In this document: one piece after another, positions 1 through 10,382 of the stretch
How positions within the stretch are numbered: position 1 is the stretch's first letter
How the letters are laid out: every line of letters starts with the position of its first letter
Source: Lachnospiraceae bacterium
GTDB taxonomy: Bacteria > Bacillota_A > Clostridia > Lachnospirales > Lachnospiraceae
Reading direction: 5' to 3'
Assembly (NCBI GenBank): GCA_028694115.1
Contig: JAQUUB010000014.1
Location: 1-64,000, forward strand
DNA: 64,000 nucleotides
Translations under genes and position numbers: made by a program
Notes under the pieces: generated by a model
What the model was told of the DNA's origin: nothing
Seen by the model: the letters and a program-made list of their open reading frames with translations, nothing else
Database searches by the model: none

Positions 1-124
1 AGCCTTACAGCTTTTACAAAAACAATACTGTACAAGCTGACATTTTCGACCATACTCTTTTTTTGGTGGGATAAACTCGCACCTTAAATACTTGTGCCCA
101 AAATCTACTTTCTTATTTCACACT

Positions 125-1972
125 TCAAACTATTCTTTTGAATTTTTTCTCCATTTCATACTTTGTCATTGAAATAATCGTAGGACGTCCATGAGGACAA
201 GCATATGGATTTTCAAGTTTCAATAATTCATCTAATAATGTTCCAATTTCTTCTTTTCCTATTCTCATATTTCCTTTTACAGCCGCCTTACAAGCCATTA
301 CCGCAATTTTATCATTAATCATATCTGTATTTTTTGTACGAATCAATCCATCTGATAAGTCATCTAAAAGCTCTAAAAATAACTCTTTGGCATTTAGTCC
401 ATATAAATCAGCTGGAATTGCACCAATTGTATATTCATTTCCACCAAATTCAGAAATTTCAAATCCAAGAGTTTCAAAATTATCCATAAAGTTTTTAATT
501 ACTTCTTCTTCTTTTCCACTGACTGAAATTACCAGCGGAGGATTTAACTGCTGCGAAATCATTTCTTTTTTTTCTAGCAATTTCTTAAAGCGTTCATAAA
601 GCACTTTTTCATGTGCTGCATGTTGGTCAACAAACAATACCTTTTCTTTATATCCAATAATCCAATAGGTGTCAAAAATTTGTCCGATTATTTCATACTC
701 ATCTCTCGCCTTTTTTGTAAGTATTTTCTCATCAAATAAATTTAATTGCAAGGCGCTAGATTCTTTTTTACAACTACTTTCCGTTTCGAATTGATATACT
801 GGCGCTTCTTTTAATATGGAAGATTCTTTTAATATCGAAGTTTCTTTTATCAATGGAGTCTCATTTAATAATGCGTTTTCCCTTTGGATTCGATTCACTT
901 CAAAGGGTTCCGGAGTCTTTTCACTTCTTTTTTCTATAACTTTAATCGTTTCTTTCTCTACTAATTTCATCTCAGGAATATGCTCCTTTTGATGTAAAGA
1001 AGAGGAAATAGATTCTTTAATAAATTCAAATACCTTTTCGTTATCAGAAAAACGGAGTTCCATTTTGGTAGGGTGAACATTCACATCTAACATTTCTGAC
1101 GGTAAATTCAGACTAAGTACTACAAATGGATATTTATGCTGCATTAAGTAGGGTTTATAAGCTTCTTCGATTGCTTTTGAAATGATATTGCTTTTCACAT
1201 ATCTTCCATTCACAAAGTAAGTCTCATAATTACGATTACTTCTTACTACCGTTGGTTCTGCAAGATATCCAGAGATTTCTATCGTATCCATACGTCCATA
1301 AATAGGGATTAATTGACTGGTTACCTCTCTGCCATAAATTTTGTAAATGACTTCTTTTAAATCTCCCGTTCCGGAAGTTTGTAGTTTCGTTTGATTCTGA
1401 TTGATATATGTGATGGATAATTCCGGTTTTGATAAAGCCATGTGCTCTATAAGCTCGGAAATATAGCTTCCTTCTGTTGCATTCGATTTAAGAAATTTTC
1501 TTCTTGCCGGCACATTATAAAATAAATTACGAATCAGAAATGTTGTTCCCGTAGGTGCACCAATTTCTTCGAGTGACTTTTCCTTTGCACCTTCAATGAT
1601 GTAATGCGCACCCGTTATGTCGTCCACAACTTTTGTAATTAATTCCACTTGTGAAACAGCACAAATACTAGATAAAGCCTCTCCTCTGAATCCAAGACTT
1701 CCAATATGAAGTAAGTCTTCCACGCTACGGATTTTACTCGTTGCATGACGTAAAAATGCTATCTTGACCTGTGCTTTCTCGATTCCACAGCCATTATCCG
1801 TGACACGCAAAAAGGTAGTACCACCATCCTTAATTTCAACAGTTACGGATGTCGCTCCTGAATCAATGGCATTCTCTACCAGTTCCTTCACAACAGAGGA
1901 CGGTCTTTCAACCACTTCACCCGCCGCTATTTTATCAATTGTAGTTTCATCTAACACTAAAATCTCAGGCAT
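125..1972 (-). CDS. mutL: DNA mismatch repair protein MutL
   Basis: MutL couples MutS mismatch recognition to strand incision. The N-terminal GHKL ATPase domain (about residues 1-220) shows the family motifs ENAIDSGAT, DNGCGI and GFRGEAL. After a variable linker, the C-terminal domain carries the metal-dependent endonuclease motif DQHAxxExxxxE starting at residue 449, an ACK motif near 560 and CPHGRP near 592. This is therefore the nicking type of MutL found in bacteria without MutH. The linker holds QLNLF at 409-413, which matches the beta-clamp binding consensus. At 615 residues it is of normal length. The start lies 10 bases after the mutS stop, so the two genes are almost certainly cotranscribed. 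Confidence 0.97.
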   Translation of the reverse strand: MPEILVLDETTIDKIAAGEVVERPSSVVKELVENAIDSGATSVTVEIKDGGTTFLRVTDNGCGIEKAQVKIAFLRHATSKIRSVEDLLHIGSLGFRGEALSSICAVSQVELITKVVDDITGAHYIIEGAKEKSLEEIGAPTGTTFLIRNLFYNVPARRKFLKSNATEGSYISELIEHMALSKPELSITYINQNQTKLQTSGTGDLKEVIYKIYGREVTSQLIPIYGRMDTIEISGYLAEPTVVRSNRNYETYFVNGRYVKSNIISKAIEEAYKPYLMQHKYPFVVLSLNLPSEMLDVNVHPTKMELRFSDNEKVFEFIKESISSSLHQKEHIPEMKLVEKETIKVIEKRSEKTPEPFEVNRIQRENALLNETPLIKETSILKESSILKEAPVYQFETESSCKKESSALQLNLFDEKILTKKARDEYEIIGQIFDTYWIIGYKEKVLFVDQHAAHEKVLYERFKKLLEKKEMISQQLNPPLVISVSGKEEEVIKNFMDNFETLGFEISEFGGNEYTIGAIPADLYGLNAKELFLELLDDLSDGLIRTKNTDMINDKIAVMACKAAVKGNMRIGKEEIGTLLDELLKLENPYACPHGRPTIISMTKYEMEKKFKRIV

Positions 1973-1982
1973 AAGAACTCCT

Positions 1983-4622
1983 TTACCAACGATTTTTTAT
2001 TTTATTCTGTAATTTTTGTAATGTAAGTAAGGCATCCACTGGTGTCAGATGGCTAATATCGATTTCCTTTAATTCTTCTATAATATCATCATCTTTCACG
2101 GTATCAAATAAAGACATCTGATTCAATTCCAGAGAATCTACCGAATGCTGTTTTAAGACTTCCTGATAGGCAATGTTTTGAACATGGGCAGTAATATCAT
2201 TCTCTGATAATTCCTTTACAAGCTCCTTTGCTCTTTCAATTACCTGATCTGGAACTCCTGCTAATTTTGCAACCTGGATTCCATAACTCTTATCTGCTCC
2301 ACCCTTGACAATTTTTCGAAGGAATACGATATCATCCCCTTTTTCTTTTACTGCAATACAATAATTATTCACGCTCGATAGTTTTCCCTCTAATTCCGTT
2401 AGTTCATGATAATGAGTTGCAAATAATGTTTTTGCCCCTAGTAATTTCGGATTGCTAATATGTTCAATCACCGCCCATGCAATACTTAATCCATCAAAGG
2501 TAGAAGTGCCACGTCCGATTTCATCTAATACCAGTAAACTTTTCGCTGTTGCATTTCTTAATATATTTGCTACTTCTGTCATCTCTACCATAAAAGTAGA
2601 TTGTCCACTTGCTAAATCGTCAGAGGCACCAACTCTAGTGAATATTCGGTCTACAACACTGATATTTGCACTTTCTGCTGGAACAAAGGAACCAATAGAT
2701 GCCATTAAAACAATTAGAGCGGTTTGACGCATATACGTTGATTTACCTGCCATGTTTGGACCAGTAATAACAGAAATACGATGATTCCCATTATCTAAAA
2801 ATGTATCATTTGAAATAAACTGATTACTCTCAATCATTTTTTCAACTACAGGATGTCTTCCAGCCTTGATATCAATAATACCCTTTTCATTCATCTTGGG
2901 TCTTGTGTAGTGATTATGTTCTGCAACATAGGCAAGTGATGTAAATACATCGACTCTTGCAACTGCCTTTGCTGTCAACTGAATTCGTTCTATTTCCTTT
3001 GCGATGGTATCCCTTATTTCACTAAAGATTTGATATTCCAAAGAAAACAGCTTGTCCTCTGCATTTAAAATAGTGTCTTCTAATTCCTTTAATTTCGGAG
3101 TGGTATAACGCTCTGCATTTGCCAGTGTTTGTTTTCTTACATAGTCATCTGGAACGAGACCCTGATAGGAATTCGTTACTTCAAAATAATAACCAAATAC
3201 TTTGTTATATTTAATTTTTAAATTTTTAATTCCTGTCCGTTCTCTATCCTCTGCTTCTAACCTCGCAAGCCATGACTTTCCCTCTGTTTTTGCTTTTCTT
3301 AATGAATCAACAGTTTCCTGATATCCTTCTTTTATTATTCCACCCTCTTTAACTGCAAGCGGTGGTTCATCCATAATAGACGCATCAATTAATTGACAGA
3401 TATCTTGTAATGAATCAAATTCAACCAGAAGTTCCTTGATTAAATCACATTTAAAATCAGATTGTAAGATGTTTTTAATATGAGGAAGCATAGAAAGAGA
3501 ACTCTTAAAAGCAATCAGATCTCTGGGATTTGCTGATTGATAACTTATTTTTGATAATAACCGTTCTAAGTCATAAACAGGATTTAAATACTCTCTAATT
3601 TCTTCCCGGCATATAATATTTTTATTTAGTTCCGTAATACAATCCAGACGTTTATTAATATCACTTTTATCAATGAGTGGCTGTTCGATAAAACTCCGAA
3701 GCATTCTTGCCCCCATTGCTGTTTTTGTTTTATCTAATACCCATAGAAGGGAACCTCTCTTTTGCTTTTCACGCAAAGTTTCCACTAGTTCTAGATTTCT
3801 TCTTGTCGAAGAATCGATAATCATAAATTTAGATGCAAAATAGGGAGTCAGATGTGTAAAATGAGACAAGGATGTTTTTTGTGTCTCATAGAGATATTGT
3901 AGGAGTCCTCCTGCTGCTACCATTCCAATATCAAGATCCATTAATCCCAAACCTGATAAACTACCCACCTGAAAATGATTTTTGATACAATCCATACATC
4001 TTGCATCATCAAAATACCAGGATTCTAATGAATAAACAGTAATTCCTAAACGGTTTTTCAAGTCTGAAATATCAATTCCGCACATTAGAAAAGCTTCATT
4101 ACAAATGATTTCTGTAGGCATAAATTTTGATAATTCATCAAATAATTTTCTTTGTTCATCTACTTCCGTTACAAAATAATCACCTGTTGTAACATCTGCA
4201 ATGGAAATTCCAAATTTGTCTGCTACATAAACAATCGACATTAGATAATTATTTTTTGATTCTTCTAACGATTGGAGATTTAAATTAGTGCCAGGGGTTA
4301 CAATTCTTACAACTTCCCGTTTTACAATTCCTTTTGCAAGCTTTGGGTCTTCCACCTGTTCACAAATTGCAACTTTATAACCTTTGGAAACAAGGCGATT
4401 TAAATAACTGTCAACAGCATGATAAGGAACGCCACACATAGGTGCGCGTTCCTCCTGTCCACAGCTCTTACTAGTTAATGTAATTTCTAACTCTTTTGAA
4501 ACAATAATTGCATCATCGAAAAACATTTCATAAAAATCCCCTAAACGGTAAAACAAAAGACAATCTTTGTTTTCCTCTTTGGTCTTCCTATAATGCTGCA
4601 TCATTGGCGACAATTCTGGCAC
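1983..4622 (-). CDS. mutS: DNA mismatch repair protein MutS
   Basis: MutS recognises mismatches and small loops as a dimer. The mismatch-reading Phe-x-Glu motif is present at residues 30-32 (in GDFYEMF). The Walker A motif GPNMAGKS is at 621-628, Walker B LLVLDE at 696-701, and the ABC-type signature and switch region (TSTFDG, THYHE) follow. A C-terminal QMSLF at 835-839 is a typical beta-clamp binding peptide. The length of 879 residues is usual for MutS1. mutL follows 10 bases downstream. A SulP gene ends 18 bases upstream, so mutS may be read from a promoter further upstream. Confidence 0.98.
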   Translation of the reverse strand: MPELSPMMQHYRKTKEENKDCLLFYRLGDFYEMFFDDAIIVSKELEITLTSKSCGQEERAPMCGVPYHAVDSYLNRLVSKGYKVAICEQVEDPKLAKGIVKREVVRIVTPGTNLNLQSLEESKNNYLMSIVYVADKFGISIADVTTGDYFVTEVDEQRKLFDELSKFMPTEIICNEAFLMCGIDISDLKNRLGITVYSLESWYFDDARCMDCIKNHFQVGSLSGLGLMDLDIGMVAAGGLLQYLYETQKTSLSHFTHLTPYFASKFMIIDSSTRRNLELVETLREKQKRGSLLWVLDKTKTAMGARMLRSFIEQPLIDKSDINKRLDCITELNKNIICREEIREYLNPVYDLERLLSKISYQSANPRDLIAFKSSLSMLPHIKNILQSDFKCDLIKELLVEFDSLQDICQLIDASIMDEPPLAVKEGGIIKEGYQETVDSLRKAKTEGKSWLARLEAEDRERTGIKNLKIKYNKVFGYYFEVTNSYQGLVPDDYVRKQTLANAERYTTPKLKELEDTILNAEDKLFSLEYQIFSEIRDTIAKEIERIQLTAKAVARVDVFTSLAYVAEHNHYTRPKMNEKGIIDIKAGRHPVVEKMIESNQFISNDTFLDNGNHRISVITGPNMAGKSTYMRQTALIVLMASIGSFVPAESANISVVDRIFTRVGASDDLASGQSTFMVEMTEVANILRNATAKSLLVLDEIGRGTSTFDGLSIAWAVIEHISNPKLLGAKTLFATHYHELTELEGKLSSVNNYCIAVKEKGDDIVFLRKIVKGGADKSYGIQVAKLAGVPDQVIERAKELVKELSENDITAHVQNIAYQEVLKQHSVDSLELNQMSLFDTVKDDDIIEELKEIDISHLTPVDALLTLQKLQNKIKNRW

Positions 4623-4640
4623 TTTTCCACCTCTTATAAA

Positions 4641-6278
4641 TTAATTAATTAATGATTTTGCTCTTTCTAAGGAATCATCAATATGGTCTGAAAAATTTTC
4701 AAGACCTATCTTTAAGTCAAAACCAGCTTTTATCATAACATCCATCGGCTGCTGATTGACATGGGAAAGAAGCAAGGTAACGTTTTTCTTTTGACATCTC
4801 TTGAGTAGATTTTCTAATGCTCTTAATGCCGTCGCATCGATAGAAGGTACGGATCTCATCCTTAAGATAATACAATTTTTACCATCGCCTGCATGGATAG
4901 ATACAAATTTATCTGCAACTCCAAAGAATAAAGGACCACTTATTTCATAAACAAGCGTGTTAGAGGGTACTGCTCTTAACTCAAGACTTTCAGGATCTTC
5001 TTCTTCCTCAATATATTTCCAGCTTGCAACATCTGTCACTTCACTCATTCGTTTCAAAAATAAAGCGGCAGCCATTACCATACCAACTTCAATTGCTACA
5101 ACTAAATCAAATAAAACTGTTAATAGAAACGTAACTAAAAGAACAATCCAGTCACTCTTAGGTGATGTCTTTATAATTCCTACGAACTCCTGTATATTAC
5201 TCATATTATAAGCTACCATAAATAAGATGGCAGCAATTGTTGGCATAGGGATTAATGCAGCATAAGGCATTAAAATAACTAAGATTAATACTAAGGTAAT
5301 AGAATGTACCATTCCAGCAATCGGAGTTCTACCGCCGTTTTTTACATTGGCTGCAGTTCTTGCAATTGCTCCTGTAGCAGGGATACCTCCAAACATTGCT
5401 GAAGCAATATTTCCAGCACCTTGTGCTACAAGTTCCATGTTGGAACGATGTCTTGAATTAATCATTCCATCTGAAACAACACAGGATAATAACGATTCGA
5501 TTCCTGCTAATATTGCAATGGTAAAGGCATCTGGTATGACAGACTGAATTGTTTTGAATGAAATACTAGGCATTGAAAAGCTTGGCAACTTATTAGAGAT
5601 TTCATAAAGACTTCCAATGGTGTTTACTGGAAGCTGTAATAATTTAACTAAAAAAATTCCAACAATGACTGCAATTAAAGAACCAGGGATTTTTTTATTA
5701 ATATAAGGCCAGATTATAAGAATTCCAAGTGAAACAACACCAATTAACATAGCATACCAGTTAACCGTATGAAAACAGTTGACAGCCTCTTTTAATTTAT
5801 CAATCGTTTCAATTGGCGATTCTGTATAGGTAAGTCCAAAGAAATCTTTTAATTGACCAATTAAAATGGTGACCGCGATACCTGTCGTAAAACCTGTTGT
5901 AATTGTCATTGGTATGTATTTAATTAATGCTCCAAAATGACAAAAACCCATAATAATTAGAATAATACCTGCTAATATCGTTGCAATAATCAACCCATCC
6001 ATACCATTTCTGGCAATGATTCCGGCAACAATGGTTGCAAACGCAGCAGTAGGACCCGCAATTTGTACACGACTCCCACCAAAAAAAGATATTACAAATC
6101 CAGCAATGATTGCAGTATACAAACCTTTTTCTGGATTTACTCCTGACGCTAATGCGAGGGCAATAGAAAGTGGCAATGCTATGATTGCCACTATAATTCC
6201 TGCTATAACGTCCTTAACGAACTGTTCCTTTGTGTAACTTTTCATGACCGAAAACAGCTTCGGTTTTAACTTTTCCAT
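4641..6278 (-). CDS. SulP (SLC26-type) anion transporter with STAS domain
   Basis: This is an integral membrane anion transporter. Roughly residues 1-415 form many hydrophobic helices with SulP signatures (for example GPTAAFATIVAGI and a Gly/Pro-rich loop after the first helices). The last ~100 residues form a cytosolic STAS domain. In this family the substrate may be sulfate, bicarbonate or another small anion, and the sequence alone does not decide. Its 545 residues are normal. It sits between a chemoreceptor and mutS with short gaps (50 and 18 bases). No functional link to mismatch repair is apparent, so the arrangement is probably only cotranscription. Confidence 0.9.
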   Translation of the reverse strand: MEKLKPKLFSVMKSYTKEQFVKDVIAGIIVAIIALPLSIALALASGVNPEKGLYTAIIAGFVISFFGGSRVQIAGPTAAFATIVAGIIARNGMDGLIIATILAGIILIIMGFCHFGALIKYIPMTITTGFTTGIAVTILIGQLKDFFGLTYTESPIETIDKLKEAVNCFHTVNWYAMLIGVVSLGILIIWPYINKKIPGSLIAVIVGIFLVKLLQLPVNTIGSLYEISNKLPSFSMPSISFKTIQSVIPDAFTIAILAGIESLLSCVVSDGMINSRHRSNMELVAQGAGNIASAMFGGIPATGAIARTAANVKNGGRTPIAGMVHSITLVLILVILMPYAALIPMPTIAAILFMVAYNMSNIQEFVGIIKTSPKSDWIVLLVTFLLTVLFDLVVAIEVGMVMAAALFLKRMSEVTDVASWKYIEEEEDPESLELRAVPSNTLVYEISGPLFFGVADKFVSIHAGDGKNCIILRMRSVPSIDATALRALENLLKRCQKKNVTLLLSHVNQQPMDVMIKAGFDLKIGLENFSDHIDDSLERAKSLIN

Positions 6279-6328
6279 AAAACTTTTAAATCCTCCTCAT
6301 TCATAAATCATTTCAACAATATACTATC

Positions 6329-8068
6329 TTACTGCAATTTGAATTGATTTACAATGCCTTTTAATTCATTTGAATATGTAATGCTATCTTCCACCATCTC
6401 ATAGGTCTTAGAAGTAAGGTTCACAATGTCTGATGTTTTTTGAGCAATGTCAGTAACTCCAACCGTAGCTTCACCAATTGTATGGTTAATACCAGAAATT
6501 GATTCTGAGATTTCATGAATGGTATTTGTTAATGTATCAATTGCTGAATTAATATCTTCCATGCTTGTCTGGAAAACATGTGCATCATTATTATACTGCT
6601 GACTTACGGAAGTAAACTGTTCGTAATCTTTTGCTATATTATTCTCTAAAAATTCCTGCATTACTTTTAAGCATTGACTCATATTTGTAACAGATTCATG
6701 AACTTCCTCAACTATTTTCGTAATATCGCTTACAGTTTCAGCAGACTGATTTGCCAGATTACCGATTTGTTCTGCAACTACCGCAAACCCTCTTCCAGAT
6801 TCGCCTGCCCTTGCTGCTTCAATCGATGCATTTAAAGAAAGTAAGCTTGTCTGACCTGCAATATCCATAATTGATTTTGTTAAGTCATTTATTTTATTTA
6901 CTGCTTTTGCCTGCTCTAATGCAAGATCCGACTTCTCTTTTACAGAAGAGTACATCTCTTCTGACTTTCTTCTGGCCTCTACTACATTTTTTTCAATATT
7001 TTCTGCTTTTATCTGAATTTCTTTTGAAATCTCTTTTCCTTCTACAGTAAGCTTATTAATATTGTCTGCATGCACTTCTACATTTCCAATGCCTGCATTA
7101 ATATTTTCTGTGGTTGCCGATGTCTCCTGCATTCCAGCTGCTAATTCTTCTGAAGTAGCCGAATTATCACTTGAATGCTCATTTACTGAATTTGTAACAT
7201 CCGATAATGTTTTCGCATTCTGACTTAATTTCATTGATGTTTCATCGATATTTCTAACAACGGCTCTAAGATTCGCCCTCATCGTCTGGATGGCCCTTGC
7301 AATTTCTCCACTTTCATCTTTACGTTCAACAATAAATCTTGCTCTATCATTTGTTTCAAAATTAAAATCTGCTGTTTTATTAACAACATCTGTCAGTATA
7401 ATAAAAGGATGAGCAAGCTTATTTCCAATAACCCATGCAAAAACAATAGAGATCAGAATTAAAAATACTGCAAGACCTAAAACTTTATTTGTGAATTTTG
7501 TAACAGGAGCAAGGACATCCTTTTCATCTGCAGTTACCACTAAAATGTTTTTACTGATATCTGTAACATAATAACCAGCATATTTAGTAGCCCCTTTGTA
7601 TTCATAAGTCGTCACTCCAGGTTCTGGTGTTTTCCCTGATCCAATTTCTGCTACTAATCCCTTAACAACTTCATTCTCAACAGGCTTACCTATCTTTTCG
7701 GCTGTTGGATGGTAGAGCATAAAGCCTTCCTTACTTACAAGATATGCATAACTAGATTCCACACCTACTAAGGATACATCCCCAAGTAAATCACCAAGCT
7801 TTTCAGCAGATAAAATACCACTACTGCTAATTGCCGTATTTACCAGCTGACCATACGCATTCGCTTGATTTTCCATATTATCATGTGCCTGCAGTTGAAT
7901 CTGGTTACTGTATTCCGGAATTGCAACAGCCATAAACACAACTGTAGTAGCTATAACTAAAATCACATTCATTAAAATAATATTGATTTTCATTGATGAA
8001 AATCCCTTGTACTTTTTCCCTGTACTTTTTGACTTTTTTTCTTTATTATTTATTTCTTTTTTACTCAT
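6329..8068 (-). CDS. Methyl-accepting chemotaxis protein with extracellular Cache-type sensor
   Basis: This is a transmembrane chemoreceptor. A Lys-rich cytosolic N-terminus precedes TM1 (about residues 29-50). An extracellular domain of about 140 residues contains [20 protein letters not shown], the pattern of a Cache sensor. TM2 lies near residues 200-220. A HAMP region and a long helical signalling domain follow, with the highly conserved hairpin tip around [16 protein letters not shown] and GFAVVAEQI. The ligand cannot be read from sequence. A strong ribosome site (GGAGGTGTG) precedes the ATG, and a TATAAT-like box lies at 8097-8102. No che genes are adjacent, so it is an orphan receptor. 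Confidence 0.93.
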   Translation of the reverse strand: MSKKEINNKEKKSKSTGKKYKGFSSMKINIILMNVILVIATTVVFMAVAIPEYSNQIQLQAHDNMENQANAYGQLVNTAISSSGILSAEKLGDLLGDVSLVGVESSYAYLVSKEGFMLYHPTAEKIGKPVENEVVKGLVAEIGSGKTPEPGVTTYEYKGATKYAGYYVTDISKNILVVTADEKDVLAPVTKFTNKVLGLAVFLILISIVFAWVIGNKLAHPFIILTDVVNKTADFNFETNDRARFIVERKDESGEIARAIQTMRANLRAVVRNIDETSMKLSQNAKTLSDVTNSVNEHSSDNSATSEELAAGMQETSATTENINAGIGNVEVHADNINKLTVEGKEISKEIQIKAENIEKNVVEARRKSEEMYSSVKEKSDLALEQAKAVNKINDLTKSIMDIAGQTSLLSLNASIEAARAGESGRGFAVVAEQIGNLANQSAETVSDITKIVEEVHESVTNMSQCLKVMQEFLENNIAKDYEQFTSVSQQYNNDAHVFQTSMEDINSAIDTLTNTIHEISESISGINHTIGEATVGVTDIAQKTSDIVNLTSKTYEMVEDSITYSNELKGIVNQFKLQ

Positions 8069-8145
8069 GTCACACCTCCGTTGTTAATATTGCATAATTA
8101 TAACATTAAATCCGACAAAATACTATAAGTTTCCACATCAATTTT

Positions 8146-9561
8146 CTAATTTTTTTCCAGTTTATTATCCAATTTTCCTATATAATAAAAGCCTTTGCAC
8201 TCTTCTAAATTAACCATCACAATTTTACCAATCAATTCTTCGGAACCAGGAAAATGAACCATAAAATTATTGGATAATCTTCCAGTCAATAAATGTTCAT
8301 CTTGTTCATTAATACCTTCAACTAATACCTCCATTGATTTACCTTCCAAGCGTTGTGTCACGCTTCGCGATGTCTTCTGCACTTTCTTTAATACGAGGTC
8401 AAAATGCTCCTTTACTTCCGCTTCCGGTACTTGATGATCCATTGCTGCCGCAGGTGTACCAGTTCTCTTTGAATAGACAAACGTAAATGCACTATCAAAT
8501 CCAACTTTTTCAATTACATCCATGGTCTCAAGAATATCCTCTTTTGTTTCCCCTGGAAATCCAATGATAATATCTGTTGTAATTGAAATGTCTGGTATTT
8601 CATTTCGAATCTTTTCAGCTAACTCTAAATATTGCTCTTTTGTATACTTACGGTTCATTTCTTTTAAAATTCGACTACTTCCCGACTGTAATGGTAGATG
8701 AAGATGTTTACAAATTTTCTTTGATTTTTTCATTACTTCAATCAAATCATCTGACAGGTCTTTTGGGTGGGAGGTCATAAAGCGAATTCTCTGCAGTCCT
8801 TCAATCGATTCAATTTGTTCTAAAAGCTTTGCAAAGCTAATTGGATTCTCGAGGTTTTTACCATAAGAATTGACATTTTGTCCAAGCAGCATGATCTCAA
8901 CCACACCATCTGCTACTAAATGCTCGATTTCCCTGACAATATCCTTGGGTTCTCTGCTTCTCTCACGTCCTCTGACATAAGGTACGATACAATAACTGCA
9001 GAAATTATTACATCCAAACATAATGTTGATACCAGATTTGAAAAAATATTTCCGATCAACCGGTAAGTCCTCTACGATTTCCGTTGTATCCTTCCAGATA
9101 TCTATGATCATAGAGTCTGATTGGAATCTTTGATATAAAAGTTCTGCAAATTTAAAAATATTATGAGTACCAAATACCAAATCTACATAAGAATAGCTTT
9201 TCTTAATTTTTTCAATCACTGAAGGCTCCTGCATCATACATCCACATAATGCAATCAGAAGATTTGGATTACTCCTCTTGTATTTCTTTAAAGCTCCTAG
9301 CCTGCCGTAAACTTTTTGGTTTGCATTATCTCTGACCGTACAGGTATTGAATATGATTAAATCGCTATCCTCTTCCGTCTCATTTTCTATGTAGCCAATC
9401 TCTTCAAGAATTCCAATTAATTTTTCGGAATCCCTAGCATTCATCTGACAACCAAAGGTTGTTACATGAAACGTTAATGGCCGTGAAACCTCACGATTCA
9501 TTTCTTTTAACTTTTCAGAGGCCAGTTTGATATATTCATATTGTTTTTCTGTTTCATTCAT
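8146..9561 (-). CDS. miaB: tRNA-2-methylthio-N6-dimethylallyladenosine synthase MiaB
   Basis: MiaB is a radical-SAM methylthiotransferase that converts i6A37 to ms2i6A37 in tRNAs reading UNN codons. The N-terminal UPF0004 domain has the cluster ligands Cys38, Cys74 and Cys108. The radical-SAM motif CxxxCxxC is Cys184, Cys188 and Cys191 (CNNFCSYC). A TRAM domain occupies the last ~65 residues. The N-terminal extension of about 30 residues is common in clostridial MiaB. It ends a run proB - UPF0291 - 5-FCL - miaB of closely spaced genes. A GGAG lies 13 bases before the ATG. Confidence 0.95.
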   Translation of the reverse strand: MNETEKQYEYIKLASEKLKEMNREVSRPLTFHVTTFGCQMNARDSEKLIGILEEIGYIENETEEDSDLIIFNTCTVRDNANQKVYGRLGALKKYKRSNPNLLIALCGCMMQEPSVIEKIKKSYSYVDLVFGTHNIFKFAELLYQRFQSDSMIIDIWKDTTEIVEDLPVDRKYFFKSGINIMFGCNNFCSYCIVPYVRGRERSREPKDIVREIEHLVADGVVEIMLLGQNVNSYGKNLENPISFAKLLEQIESIEGLQRIRFMTSHPKDLSDDLIEVMKKSKKICKHLHLPLQSGSSRILKEMNRKYTKEQYLELAEKIRNEIPDISITTDIIIGFPGETKEDILETMDVIEKVGFDSAFTFVYSKRTGTPAAAMDHQVPEAEVKEHFDLVLKKVQKTSRSVTQRLEGKSMEVLVEGINEQDEHLLTGRLSNNFMVHFPGSEELIGKIVMVNLEECKGFYYIGKLDNKLEKN

Positions 9562-9604
9562 CCTAAAAGAACAACTCCTTTCAACTTTAAAATCATTTCT
9601 AGTC

Positions 9605-10162
9605 TTACTTCATTTCATTATAAATCGTTCTTTTTTCTGTCAAAATAGTATGAGGTCTTATATCAAATGTTTCTGACGGAATATGATTGTATATTTGACA
9701 CTCAAAAGAGAAAGCTACCGTTACTACATCAGGCAGCCTCAAAAGATATCGATCATAATATCCTTTCCCATAACCAATCCGATTACAAGCTTCATCAAAA
9801 CCAACTCCTGGCATCACAATTACATCTGGAATTTCCAAAATAATCTGATCCGAGGAAGGTTCTAAAATTCCTTTGTAACCTGGAATGCACTCCTTAAGAT
9901 TCTTAATTTCTATAAATTCCATCACCTCTCCGAAAACCTTTGGAACTCCAATTCTTTTTCCACTTTTTAAAAGCTGTTCAATGAGTGGTTTTGTGACTAC
10001 CTCTGTCTCTTGGTTTACATAAAGATAAATTAAGGAGGCTTTTTTTACGCAGTCAAGAGCCAGAAACTTTTCCGTTATTTGTTCACTTTTTTCCATTCGT
10101 TGAATCTCCGATAACTTCGAACGAATACTTAATAAGTGCTTTCTAATTTCTTGTTTTGTCAC
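9605..10162 (-). CDS. 5-formyltetrahydrofolate cyclo-ligase
   Basis: The enzyme uses ATP to convert 5-formyl-THF to 5,10-methenyl-THF and so returns this storage form to the one-carbon pool. The conserved C-terminal signature PGVGFDEACNRIGYGKGYYDR is present apart from minor variation, as is the N-terminal KQEIRKHLLSIR helix. At 185 residues it has the usual length. The start is GTG with AGGAGAG seven bases upstream. It overlaps the end of the UPF0291 gene by 20 bases, which suggests translational coupling. Formate-THF ligase is also in this window (32062-33732), so both feed the same folate pathway. Confidence 0.93.
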   Translation of the reverse strand: MTKQEIRKHLLSIRSKLSEIQRMEKSEQITEKFLALDCVKKASLIYLYVNQETEVVTKPLIEQLLKSGKRIGVPKVFGEVMEFIEIKNLKECIPGYKGILEPSSDQIILEIPDVIVMPGVGFDEACNRIGYGKGYYDRYLLRLPDVVTVAFSFECQIYNHIPSETFDIRPHTILTEKRTIYNEMK

Positions 10163-10364
10163 CGTATTTCTCTCCTAAATCCGTAACAGACCCATCCTTT
10201 TCCTGAATGCTAATATTGTTTAACTGGCCTCTTAAATTCCCTTTGATTGCCGCAATATATTCACTCCGTAACATCTTCTGTTCTTTTACTTCTTCTTGTG
10301 TCAAACCCTCCGCCTGTGACTTCCTATAAAGTTCATTAATTCTTTTAATTTTATCTTCATTCAT
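10143..10364 (-). CDS. UPF0291 / DUF896 small protein (YnzC-like)
   Basis: This 73-residue protein has the family pattern: N-terminal KIKRINELYRKSQ, then GLTQEEVKEQKMLRSEYI and a second helix before a polar tail. YnzC-type proteins are small helical hairpins of unknown biochemical role and are widespread in Firmicutes. The gene lies where proA is often found between proB and the 5-FCL gene. GGGAGG is 13 bases before the ATG, a little distant. The 3' end overlaps the next gene by 20 bases. Confidence 0.88.
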   Translation of the reverse strand: MNEDKIKRINELYRKSQAEGLTQEEVKEQKMLRSEYIAAIKGNLRGQLNNISIQEKDGSVTDLGEKYGDKTRN

Positions 10365-10382
10365 TGTCTTTATTCAACCTCC

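Noticed and set aside
1..124. Open minus-strand frame running to the left edge with several Cys codons
   Set aside because: It has no start codon after the last in-frame stop and no ribosome site. The open stretch is about 37 codons only, so I did not call a gene.
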